Of a DNA stretch of 43,000 bases, positions 1 to 7,702 are shown one piece after another (the stretch's first letter is position 1; every line of letters begins with the position of its first letter). This DNA is from Caballeronia arationis (GTDB lineage: Bacteria > Pseudomonadota > Gammaproteobacteria > Burkholderiales > Burkholderiaceae): positions 1 through 43,000 of the forward strand of contig NZ_FCOG02000018.1 in the NCBI RefSeq assembly GCF_001544975.2, in the 5' to 3' direction. Below the pieces are notes generated by a model. The model had not been told where the DNA came from. It was given only the letters and a program-made list of their open reading frames with translations, and searched no databases. A program made the position numbers and the translations under genes.

Positions 1-2
1 GC

Positions 3-68
3 GACCGAGTCGTCAAATCCCGCCCTAAACGCTACACCGTTCGATACCTCAAAAAGAACATTAACTGA
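3..68 (+). CDS. Possible 3' end of a gene cut by the window edge
   Basis: One frame is open from the left edge to a TGA at 66-68 and encodes a very basic tail (DRVVKSRPKRYTVRYLKKN and two more residues). Basic tails of this kind occur at the ends of some transposases and nucleic-acid-binding proteins, but 21 residues are too few to name a family. It would be convergent with the flippase gene on the other strand. It could equally be a chance open frame. Confidence 0.25.
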   Translation, partial: DRVVKSRPKRYTVRYLKKNIN

Positions 69-141
69 ACGGCATTATGTGTGCGTGCTGCTGATTTGAG
101 GGCTGTCGCGCGAATCTGATGGTCGATTCATTCGCCCGGAT

Positions 142-1407
142 TCACTCTGCAACCCGCCGCTTGAGAAATGGCACGCCCTGAAGGTACAGCGTCGTCGCCA
201 TCGCAACCGCGACACAGGTCTGCACGATGAGCACCGTGGCGGCGGCGCCTTGCTCGGCGAAGAGCTTCGAAAGCACGGCGAGCAGGAGGAAATTCAGCGT
301 CGCGGAGGCGAGCAGCACTCGGCTGAAATGCGCCTTCATGCCGAGCGGAAGCATCGTCTGTACGCCGAATACGTCCGCGATGCCTGACATGAAGGGGACG
401 AATGCCATCCAGCGCAATACCTCGACGGTCGGGAGGAACTGTGGGCCGTAGAGGATATTCACCGCGAGCGGCGCGCCTGCGAAGATGGTGAGCGAGATGA
501 TCGCGACGACGGTTCCCTGAAACGCCAGCATCTTTCGCAGGAAGGCGAACGCGTCCTCGCGCGAGTGGTGCATGAGATAGCTGATCCGCGGATAAGCGGC
601 CGTCTTCAGCGGGCTCATCATGCCCAGCGCCGCGCGGATCAGCTTGTCGCCGGCTGCGAAGTAGCCCGCCGCGACGTTGCCTGAGAGAAGTGCGAGCAGC
701 ACGATATTCGTCGATGCGTAGAAGTCGGTGATCGCGGTCGCCATGAAGACGCTCCAGCCATCCTTTAGAGCTTTCACGATGGATCGCAGCGATGTCGGCA
801 CGAAGTCGAGATCACGGCGAAGGTACAGGTAGGTGATGATCGCAAGACCCGACAACAACGGTACGAATGCATTCACCCCCATCGCCCAGTAGATGTCGCT
901 GCGCTCGCGCACGAGAAGATACATCGCAGGGATGCTCAGCACGCGGCCGGTGAACACAATCAAGCTGATGATCCGCAGATCCTCGACACCCTGGAAATAC
1001 CATGTGGGGATCAACATCGCGCCCGCCGCCATGCCGAAACCGAGTAGCAGCAGCTCACGCTCGTCGGCAAGACGGGGAAAGATGAACGTCAGTACGGCGA
1101 GTATTGCGAAACCTCCCACGGTGATCAACGCTTGCGCGAGGAAGGTCTCCCAGAAAACTCGGGAACGCTCATGGCGGTTGCTGCGGTTGATCGAAATCTG
1201 CGGCGTCGCGGTCAGGCCGAAGCCGTAATTCGTCAGCACGATGAAATAGTTGACGAAAGCCATCGCGAACGCGAGGCGCCCATAGCCATCCGGGGAGAGC
1301 ACGCGCGTCAGCAGCGGAAGCGTGATCAGGGGGACCGCATAGGTCGATACCTGCAGCATCATCAAGACCGCAAAGTTCTTCTTGAATGACGCCATATACA
1401 GATTCAT
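142..1407 (-). CDS. Wzx-type polysaccharide flippase (oligosaccharide translocase)
   Basis: The protein has 421 residues if it starts at the ATG at 1407, which gives an N-terminus MNLYMASFKKNFAVLM leading straight into the first membrane helix. An ATG four codons later (1395) is an equally good start, with GAGG 12 nt upstream. It is hydrophobic throughout, with about 12 predicted helices, and has the polysaccharide-synthesis (MATE/MOP-like) pattern of a first helix followed by PLLTRVLSPDGYGRLAFA. Known members flip undecaprenyl-linked repeat units of exopolysaccharide or O-antigen across the inner membrane. The Wzy-like and Wzc-like genes nearby fit a Wzx/Wzy-dependent EPS locus. A longer in-frame extension up to 1545 adds a basic, non-helical stretch and is unlikely to be translated. 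The substrate cannot be told from sequence. Confidence 0.88.
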   Translation of the reverse strand: MNLYMASFKKNFAVLMMLQVSTYAVPLITLPLLTRVLSPDGYGRLAFAMAFVNYFIVLTNYGFGLTATPQISINRSNRHERSRVFWETFLAQALITVGGFAILAVLTFIFPRLADERELLLLGFGMAAGAMLIPTWYFQGVEDLRIISLIVFTGRVLSIPAMYLLVRERSDIYWAMGVNAFVPLLSGLAIITYLYLRRDLDFVPTSLRSIVKALKDGWSVFMATAITDFYASTNIVLLALLSGNVAAGYFAAGDKLIRAALGMMSPLKTAAYPRISYLMHHSREDAFAFLRKMLAFQGTVVAIISLTIFAGAPLAVNILYGPQFLPTVEVLRWMAFVPFMSGIADVFGVQTMLPLGMKAHFSRVLLASATLNFLLLAVLSKLFAEQGAAATVLIVQTCVAVAMATTLYLQGVPFLKRRVAE

Positions 1408-2254
1408 CCTCGCTTGAGCAGTGGCCTGGGTATTGCAAAAACGCCGCGCGATGCTCGACGTAATGAACCGCAACATGGAGAACGATTTCAAGCGGCAAAA
1501 GGAACCGCTTCGAACCGCTCTCCACCAGGAAAAGGTACCGCGCACCCGGAACGCAGGCGCATCGGAGAACGGAGAGTGTATGACGTACCGATGTCACATC
1601 ACTCGGTGAACAGGAGCGACGCACAATTGCCCTGACAGCGAGCTTTCGTGCAGCCAGCTGAGCAGGGCGCTTGAACCGCTATTATTCTGAAGACAAATTA
1701 AATAAATTGCGAACACTACTCAGTGCGCTGCGCCACTTATGGATAAATAGGAGTGGTTCGCAATCGGCGGACAAAAGCTCGCCGCTGAACGGCCGCCGCC
1801 GAACTGGGGCCGAAACAGGATACGGGACTCATCTATTTTACCTGCACGTCATTGGCCGCCGCGATGGCCGCTCGCCTTGAGGGCTGCCCGTCATATCGGC
1901 CAGTGTGGCCGTCAATAGCGATGAAAAGAGGTTCGCTGATACGTCGTGTTCCGATACCATTTAATAAGCAGAGCATATCCTGCTTTTGCGTGCGAAAGCG
2001 CACGATGAAAACAACAGTCCTTGAAGTAGATTTCTTCTTATCAACCGACGGACGCAACCACATTCCGAGATTTGCGTACCGTTCCGAATACGACGCTGCA
2101 CGGCAGCGCAATCGTTAAACATCCAGCCCGGGTGCGAACTCGCCACCCGAGCATTGGCCTCGACTATCTGAGCGACCTTCAAGATCGGTCTACATCTCAA
2201 CGGCGTTCACATACAGATTCCATTCATTAGTACATCTATATAATGGAGAAATTC
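1408..2254. other. Long intergenic region between divergent flippase and tyrosinase genes
   Basis: About 850 nt without a convincing gene; the open frames here are short, unsupported by ribosome-binding sites and mutually overlapping. The right half is richer in A and T than the coding DNA around it. It holds a perfect 6-bp hairpin at 1989-2004 (CGTGCG, loop AAAG, CGCACG) and a TATAAT at 2239-2244 just before the tyrosinase start. The 51-bp element found upstream of three other EPS genes was not seen here. Confidence 0.6.
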
Positions 2255-3757
2255 ATGACCTATCCAAAAATCAACCGACGAGCTTTTCTCGGGGGCGCCG
2301 CTACAGCACTTTCCTGGGCCTCGTTTCCGTATATGGCGGTCGCCGCCACTCCGGTCGTTCGTCTTGAGTGGCAGCAGTTCAAATTGACCCCGCACTACCA
2401 GTCGTTTTTGAACGCGGTTGCCACGATGCTGGCCAACCCCAATGCGAACGATCCCAATTCATGGCAGTACTGGACGAATGTGCATGTGAACTACTGCCCG
2501 CACAGGCAGCCTTATTTTCTCGCGTGGCATCGGGGTTATCTCTACTATCTCGAGAAGCAAATCAGGCTCGTTTCAGGCGACAGCACGTTCACGCTTCCCT
2601 ACTGGGACTGGTACACGAACCCCAACATACCGAGCGAATTCACCGATACCGCAAGCGGCAATCCGCTCTATTGCCCGCGGCTCAATACGAATGTCTACAG
2701 CGCACTCGACCTGTCGCCGTTCGCGCCCACTACGGTGAATTTCCAGCGCGGCACCGCGAACTCGTTCGAAGAGAAGTTCGAGACCGCTCCGCATAACCCG
2801 GTGCACAACATCATCGGCGTCTCGATGGCGACGATGCAGTCGCCGCGCGATCCGATCTTCTATCTGCATCACGCGAACGTCGACAGGCTCTGGCATACGT
2901 GGGCGCTTCCGGACGGAAGAACGATGCCAGTTCCGACCGATGCGTACTGGGCGGGGACGTTCACCTACGCGACTGGCCTGACGATCAACAAGGAACAGAC
3001 GTATTCGAACCGCAGCCGGCTCGGCTATGACTACGCGAACACGACGAGGCCGACGGTGTTGCCGCCACAGGCGCAAGCGGGTCGCATCATCCGCGTGCAG
3101 GCGCAGATTGCGCCGATCCGGACTCGCCCGGCCATCAGTTCCTTTGCGGCTACCCCCGCACGCACGATCGCAACCGGCCAGCGTTCGATTGGCGGCGTCA
3201 AGGGCGTCGTGCTGGGGCAAGAGTCGGTCAGCGCACGTGTGACTGGAGAAGCGAGCTCGGTGAAGCCGCTTCAGGACATGCTGTCGGCAACGGCCCAAAG
3301 CTTCGACGCAGCGGCGCAGGGCTCGTCGGCTGCATCGTCGCTGGCGCAGAGGAGCACCAGTCAATACAAGTCCATCAAGATCGTATTCGACGACATCGCG
3401 ATCACGCGCGCTGGCGCTGCCGGCGGCTACTTCTATAACGTCTACTTGAATCTGCCCGACGGCGTCGATATCGATTCCGCACGCTCGAAGTATTTCATCG
3501 GCACATTCGGGGCCTTCGAACTCGCCGGCGCAGCGCATCACGGGATGATGATGCTCGAGTTTCCGGCTACGGCCGCGCTGCTGAAAGCGGGCGTCGGAAA
3601 CGCGCGAGAGTATGTTGTTTCGCTTGTCCGCGTGAACGGCCCCAGTGCCCCCAAGGGTCAGGTCATGTCCGTTGGCGAAATACGCGTCGAACTGTCGACC
3701 GAAGCGCCGTATATCGTTTCGCCAGCCGGCACCCATAAGCCGGGCGATGCCTACTAA
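2255..3757 (+). CDS. Tat-exported tyrosinase (type-3 copper phenol oxidase)
   Basis: The ATG at 2255 is preferred over the in-frame ATG at 2243 because GGAGA lies 5 nt before it; this gives 500 residues. The N-terminus has a twin-arginine signal (RRAFLGG, then a hydrophobic stretch ending near AVAA). Copper site A is visible as His77, His83 and His92, in the pattern YCPH...FLAWHRGYL. The Cys81-x-His83 pair matches the Cys-His thioether seen in fungal, plant and mollusc enzymes. Copper site B is His180-x3-His184 and the FYLHHANVDRLW box (His206). The C-terminal part, after about residue 390, resembles the beta-rich tail domain of polyphenol oxidases. The enzyme would oxidise mono- or diphenols to quinones outside the inner membrane. 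It sits among EPS genes, divergent from the flippase. Its substrate and any link to the polymer are unknown. Confidence 0.92.
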   Translation: MTYPKINRRAFLGGAATALSWASFPYMAVAATPVVRLEWQQFKLTPHYQSFLNAVATMLANPNANDPNSWQYWTNVHVNYCPHRQPYFLAWHRGYLYYLEKQIRLVSGDSTFTLPYWDWYTNPNIPSEFTDTASGNPLYCPRLNTNVYSALDLSPFAPTTVNFQRGTANSFEEKFETAPHNPVHNIIGVSMATMQSPRDPIFYLHHANVDRLWHTWALPDGRTMPVPTDAYWAGTFTYATGLTINKEQTYSNRSRLGYDYANTTRPTVLPPQAQAGRIIRVQAQIAPIRTRPAISSFAATPARTIATGQRSIGGVKGVVLGQESVSARVTGEASSVKPLQDMLSATAQSFDAAAQGSSAASSLAQRSTSQYKSIKIVFDDIAITRAGAAGGYFYNVYLNLPDGVDIDSARSKYFIGTFGAFELAGAAHHGMMMLEFPATAALLKAGVGNAREYVVSLVRVNGPSAPKGQVMSVGEIRVELSTEAPYIVSPAGTHKPGDAY

Positions 3758-3764
3758 AGCGAAA

Positions 3765-3800
3765 GGAAGTCCGGCTCATGCCGGACTTCCCTTTTGTTTT
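3765..3800 (+). terminator. Rho-independent terminator after the tyrosinase gene
   Basis: A perfect 11-bp stem (GGAAGTCCGGC and GCCGGACTTCC) with loop TCAT is followed directly by CTTTTGTTTT. It starts 7 nt after the tyrosinase stop codon. Confidence 0.93.
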
Positions 3801-3862
3801 CTCGCACCTGAAATCACCACCCCCGGCGAACTGTAATACAAATCACAAGAACATACGCACGC

Positions 3863-3913
3863 GGCGCTGGCGCTTCCGCTCGATCTATACTCATGTGCGC
3901 TACTCAACATACG
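3863..3913 (+). promoter_or_regulatory. EPS regulon element, copy A
   Basis: One of three ungapped 51-bp copies in this window, 33 of 51 positions being identical in all three. It includes TATACTC, then TGTGC, six bases and CAACA, then TACG. It points toward the polymerase gene, with 330 nt between its end and the start codon. A second AACATACG occurs just upstream, around 3850. Confidence 0.75.
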
Positions 3914-3951
3914 GTGGCCATCCGATGTTGAAATCTATATGCTCCAGCATT

Positions 3952-3979
3952 CTTTGCCGCGACCTTGGTCGCGGCAAAG
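3952..3979. repeat. 13-bp perfect inverted repeat in the polymerase leader
   Basis: CTTTGCCGCGACC and GGTCGCGGCAAAG are separated by only two T residues. No T-run follows, so it is unlikely to be an intrinsic terminator. As DNA it could bind a dimeric regulator; as RNA it would form a very stable hairpin about 265 nt before the polymerase start codon. Confidence 0.85.
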
Positions 3980-4243
3980 CGCGTTGCGTCACGCGCGCCA
4001 GGATTCGATCCTGCGTCGAGTAGTTTCGACCGCGGCGCCGCGCAAGACAACCATCTTTTACCGATCGCCAAAAAAAGGGGAACTAGCCTTTTATGCATTG
4101 CTTTTTGTTAGGCGACGATCTGCCTGGTGGACGTCCACCATCACGATCCTCACGTCGTCGATAAGGACCGCGCGACAGCGCCCGCCCAGCACGCGCGCCT
4201 CAGCGATCCGCGATAATCAGTGCATTCCCAGATGGAGCAATCA

Positions 4244-5449
4244 ATGTATCCGAGGATAGTCTCCGCACTGTTCTATATGTTTTTCACCTGTGTGATCTTC
4301 AATCCAGAGGTGAACGGCTTCACGATCTACTTTTATCTTTTCATCCCGTTCCTCGATCCGGGATTCTCGCGGTTCCTCGCGTCGACTGTCCGCCGCTGGA
4401 GCGTGCCGCTGCTCGTCGCTGTGCTCCTCAGTCTGACGGGATCACCAAGCGTGGCAGTGCGCGTCATTTCGCTCGCGATCTGCATCGGCTACATCCTGTA
4501 CACGATGGATCGCCGCATCAACTATCTGCACCACTGGATGGCGATCAACGTGGCATTCGCCCTGGTGCAGTTCACGCTGTACTACGTCGACAAAGGTCTC
4601 GCGTGGCAACTCGGGCCGACGCAGCTCGCCAAGACGATCTGGGGCCCGTATGCGACCAAGACATTCACCAACTTCTTCGAGATCTTCTACTTCGCGCGCG
4701 TGTCGGGCTTCTCAAGAGAGGCGGGATTCTTCTCCTCTCTGCTGCTCAGTTCGCTGGTTCTCTATTTGTTCACCGAGAAGGTGAACAAGAAGATGGTCTT
4801 CATCTACTTCTTCGGGCTCTTCATCGGCTTCTCGAAGTCATCGATGCTGCTCTTCATCTTCGCAGCCCTGTACCCTTTCCGTCACAAGTTGCGGGCGGTT
4901 CATCCGCTCGTGATCCTGGTCGCATTCATAGGCTCGGTGAGCCTCATGGCGATCTATCTGGCGGATCATGGATTCTTCGGCTCGGAGACTTTTGCCCACA
5001 GGTTCGGCGGATATCCGTTCATGTACGATGCGCGCCTTGAGCATCTCATCTTCGGGATCACGCCGGCGGACGTGCTCGCGCACTACAAGTATTTGCCATA
5101 CATCCGTATGGTCGAGCCCGAGGCACTCGCTGGCGTGCCGTTTGCCGGCCTTCCTGCCAGCGTCGCGGACATGGGACTCTTCAGCGCCCTGCTTCTCTTC
5201 GGCGTCGTCGCGTTCACGGCAAGCGATGGGTTCGTCATGGCACTGCTTCTCCTGATCACGTCGACGGTCAGCATCACAAGCGTGACGTCATTCGTGCCGA
5301 TCGCGTATGTCGTTCTGTACTGGCCGCGGTTCTCCGCCTATCGCGCTCAACGCATGCAACAACAGCTTGCGGAAGAGCAGCAGTTGCCGAGGAACCCGCT
5401 GAACCGGTTCCGCCGCGCGGGGCGGCAAGCGGCGTTGTCCAGGACCTGA
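4244..5449 (+). CDS. Wzy-like polysaccharide polymerase / O-antigen ligase family membrane protein
   Basis: The ATG at 4244 has GGAG 6 nt upstream and yields 401 residues; upstream GTG/ATG options lack this. The protein has about 10-11 hydrophobic segments and a larger hydrophilic loop around residues 235-300 that ends before the last membrane segments. It closes with a basic, Gln/Arg-rich cytoplasmic tail. This layout, low sequence conservation and the position between flippase and Wzc genes suggest the EPS repeat-unit polymerase that links units at the periplasmic face. No strict motif proves the activity, so a ligase or another membrane role is possible. It probably has its own promoter, since a strong terminator precedes the region. 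Confidence 0.72.
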   Translation: MYPRIVSALFYMFFTCVIFNPEVNGFTIYFYLFIPFLDPGFSRFLASTVRRWSVPLLVAVLLSLTGSPSVAVRVISLAICIGYILYTMDRRINYLHHWMAINVAFALVQFTLYYVDKGLAWQLGPTQLAKTIWGPYATKTFTNFFEIFYFARVSGFSREAGFFSSLLLSSLVLYLFTEKVNKKMVFIYFFGLFIGFSKSSMLLFIFAALYPFRHKLRAVHPLVILVAFIGSVSLMAIYLADHGFFGSETFAHRFGGYPFMYDARLEHLIFGITPADVLAHYKYLPYIRMVEPEALAGVPFAGLPASVADMGLFSALLLFGVVAFTASDGFVMALLLLITSTVSITSVTSFVPIAYVVLYWPRFSAYRAQRMQQQLAEEQQLPRNPLNRFRRAGRQAALSRT

Positions 5450-5652
5450 TAGCAGCACCGCTATTCGCGCCTTCCACAACAGGAGTGCCGCGGCAGACAT
5501 GAGCAATTGGTGGGGTTCGAAGTTCTGTAAGATCAGGCGCGTCGCGGCAGACCGCGACATGGAGGTGGGCTAACAAGCGAAGAGGCGTCTGGATCGAGCG
5601 GTAAGGCCGACGAGTGAGCCGCCCCACGCAGCGATCCGCCGGGGCACATACG

Positions 5653-5678
5653 AAAAAGGCGCGCCTTTGGGCGCGCCT
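5653..5678 (-). terminator. Rho-independent terminator for the acyltransferase gene
   Basis: A 9-bp stem (AGGCGCGCC / GGCGCGCCT) with a 4-nt loop is followed on the minus strand by five T residues. It lies 28 nt past the acyltransferase stop codon and may also help stop transcripts from the convergent polymerase gene. Confidence 0.85.
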
Positions 5679-5705
5679 CGCGTAACGACAAGCAACCCGT
5701 CAAGG

Positions 5706-6887
5706 TCACCGACGACCGTTCTTCTCCGACGCCGGCTCTCCGATATAGACTCCGGCGGGCGCGGCCGTCGCCGCGCGGCGACTCGACGTCAGCGCATGTC
5801 CGAGCCGGATGCAAGGCGCCTCAACCAGACGGAAGCTGAGCCACGACAATCCGATCGCAAACACCGCACTGAAGGCCATATAGAGACCGAGGGGCCCTCC
5901 GCCCCAGCCCCATCGCTGGCAGGCCCAGTAGAGCACATAGACCGGCACGCCATGCAGCAGGTAAAGCGAATAGCTGATCTCGCCCATCCATGCAAAGAAT
6001 CGCAGGTGGATCTTCCAGACCGTTGCCAGCAACGCGAAAACCGCCAGTCCGATCAGGTAGCTCACTGAATTGATGACGTGCTCGGGATCGTGCTGGATGA
6101 TCGCGACGGCAAAGGTCAGCACGGAAATGCTGGCAACCACGCCGGTGACGGCGATGAATGCCTTTCGGTACGACCAGTCGAGTGTCAGTCCCCGCACCCC
6201 CGGCAGCCTGAACACCACGCGCGCGTCCGGATTGTCATAGACCTGCCGGAAGCAGGCGCCCCAGAACATGATCGACAAGTGATACAGCATGCCCTTGTAC
6301 TGGCCCAGCGCGCTGGCCGGGACCATCTTGAGCGCGGACGTGATAACGAATGCGGCGCCGAGCGAGACGCAGACGACACAAAGGTCGCGCATCCGCTGCA
6401 GTCCGCCCTGCCAGAACAGCAGAAGACACAGTACATAGAAGACCAGTTCGGTCTCGAGCGTCCAGTAATGCCCCATCATCTCCGGATGACCGAGCGCGTC
6501 CGGCAGCATCGTCGCGTTCGCGAGCCACATAGCCGCTTCCGTCGGCTTATCAAAGAGCAAACGGTAAGAGAGATAACCCAACGGGATCGATACCCAGAAG
6601 GCCGGGTACAACCGGAAGAAGCGCCTGACGACGAACCGGCGAGTACCAGCGGCAAGCGGCCCATAAAGGCTCTTGGGAATCAGCAATCCGCTCAGCGCAA
6701 AGAACACCACGACGCCGATGCGCCCGAAGTTCGCGTAGTACGGCAGCTTGTGCAGCCATTCCCCCGAGCCTGCGATGCGGGAGAAGACTTCGGAGTAATG
6801 CATCCACATCACGAACAGAACCGCGACGGCCCGGATCGCATCGATGTGGGACATCCGGTTAGGCAATACGGCGGCTGGTGTCTTCAA
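5706..6887 (-). CDS. Acyltransferase-3 family membrane protein (likely EPS O-acetylation)
   Basis: The predicted start is a TTG at 6887, favoured because AGGAG lies 8 nt upstream; the next ATG (6854) has no comparable site. The 393-residue product has about 10 membrane segments. It opens with the family's characteristic MSHIDAIRAVAVLFVMWMH, containing the conserved His of the first helix, and continues with VVVFFALSGLLIPKSL and a basic RRFFRLYPAFW motif. Members move acetyl or other acyl groups onto sugars at the membrane. In this locus it most likely decorates the EPS repeat unit. The gene is convergent with the polymerase gene. Copy B of the shared EPS element lies 231 nt upstream, so it is probably co-regulated with the polymerase and Wzc genes. 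Confidence 0.88.
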   Translation of the reverse strand: MKTPAAVLPNRMSHIDAIRAVAVLFVMWMHYSEVFSRIAGSGEWLHKLPYYANFGRIGVVVFFALSGLLIPKSLYGPLAAGTRRFVVRRFFRLYPAFWVSIPLGYLSYRLLFDKPTEAAMWLANATMLPDALGHPEMMGHYWTLETELVFYVLCLLLFWQGGLQRMRDLCVVCVSLGAAFVITSALKMVPASALGQYKGMLYHLSIMFWGACFRQVYDNPDARVVFRLPGVRGLTLDWSYRKAFIAVTGVVASISVLTFAVAIIQHDPEHVINSVSYLIGLAVFALLATVWKIHLRFFAWMGEISYSLYLLHGVPVYVLYWACQRWGWGGGPLGLYMAFSAVFAIGLSWLSFRLVEAPCIRLGHALTSSRRAATAAPAGVYIGEPASEKNGRR

Positions 6888-7118
6888 TGGCTATTCTCCT
6901 GATGCGAAAGACCGTCATCGATTTGCGCACCCGCTTCCCAGCGCGAACGGGCCGCTTTTGTCATCCGATGACGCCAAAGGATTCGTTACGAGACTGCCTT
7001 CGACGTCGAATTCTCGCCTGCGGCTCGGCTGAAAGTCATGATCCTTCTTGCGACGCCATGACTGAGCCGTCGCGCGAACCCTTCTACGACCGCCTACATT
7101 TCCGCATCGATAAGCTCG

Positions 7119-7169
7119 CGTATGTTCACTAACGCACACGAGTAAAGATCGGCCAAAAGGACCAGCTTC
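7119..7169 (-). promoter_or_regulatory. EPS regulon element, copy B
   Basis: Minus-strand copy of the 51-bp element, aligned without gaps to copies A and C. It reads TTTACTC, then TGTGC, six bases, GAACA and TACG, pointing toward the acyltransferase gene. 231 nt lie between it and the TTG start. Confidence 0.75.
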
Positions 7170-7624
7170 GGGCTAAAAAAGTTGTCATGCCTGCTGCGCG
7201 GTCGCACAGAACGACCAAGGCCGCGCGCCCGCAAGCATACCCGTCGATTGCAAAAAGTGCACTCACACGTCAGACGCCGTTGTGACCCGACGCGGTAATC
7301 GATGCCTCGATCCCGCACCTCGCGGCAAAAAAATTCCTTACCGGTCTGTCCGCTGCGTTATGAGCGACATAAATACCGCATAGGGAAATCCCTGCAGAAC
7401 TCTTCGTACACCTTCTCAATTACCAAAATGACGCTACGGACCGGTCATTTCATCTTACTATTTAATCCATCCCTTATTTATTTTTGCAATAGTCCTACTG
7501 TCAGTGCCGTTTTTGGCGCGCGCTTGGCGAATAAATTAAGGTCATGCCTGCTTTATCAGCCAGACATCGGAAAAAATATAATTTCATACAATAGTAGTAA
7601 AGAACAATTTCCCTAATCCCTGAA

Positions 7625-7670
7625 CTGTTACATCGAGTTACAGATCCCTCCCAAAAGGTACGACTATACT
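7625..7670 (+). promoter_or_regulatory. Predicted activator-dependent promoter of the glycosidase gene
   Basis: CTGTTAC-ATCGA-GTTACAG (7625-7643) is a near-perfect dyad. A good -10 box, TATACT, is at 7665-7670, but there is no recognisable -35. The dyad centre falls about 43 nt before the expected start point, the usual place for a class II activator. The expected leader is short (about 26 nt) and shows no clear ribosome-binding site. Confidence 0.5.
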
Positions 7671-7702
7671 CAGCGCCCATAGAAACCCGTAATTACTTAC
7701 CC

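Larger units (their letters stand above)
3801..4243. other. Intergenic region and long leader before the polymerase gene
   Basis: No supported gene. It contains copy A of the shared 51-bp EPS element (3863-3913) and a 13-bp perfect palindrome (3952-3979). An open frame at 3939-4259 has no ribosome-binding site and no recognisable protein features, so most of this stretch is read as promoter plus untranslated leader. Confidence 0.6.
6888..7702. other. Divergent intergenic region between acyltransferase and glycosidase genes
   Basis: About 815 nt with no supported gene. On the minus strand it holds EPS element copy B and a leader with a nested inverted repeat: AGTCATG 7034-7040 with CATGACT 7057-7063, and CGGCTC 7021-7026 with GAGCCG 7064-7069. 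The stretch from about 7410 to 7620 is clearly richer in A and T than its surroundings. A promoter for the glycosidase gene lies at 7625-7670. Confidence 0.6.

Noticed and set aside
1989..2004. Hairpin in the flippase-tyrosinase spacer as a terminator
   Set aside because: Only a 6-bp stem and no T-run on either strand, and no gene ends nearby.
2239..2244. TATAAT immediately upstream of the tyrosinase start as its -10 box
   Set aside because: It would place the transcription start after the GGAGA ribosome-binding site, and the -35 position shows no match; kept only as a note in the intergenic entry.
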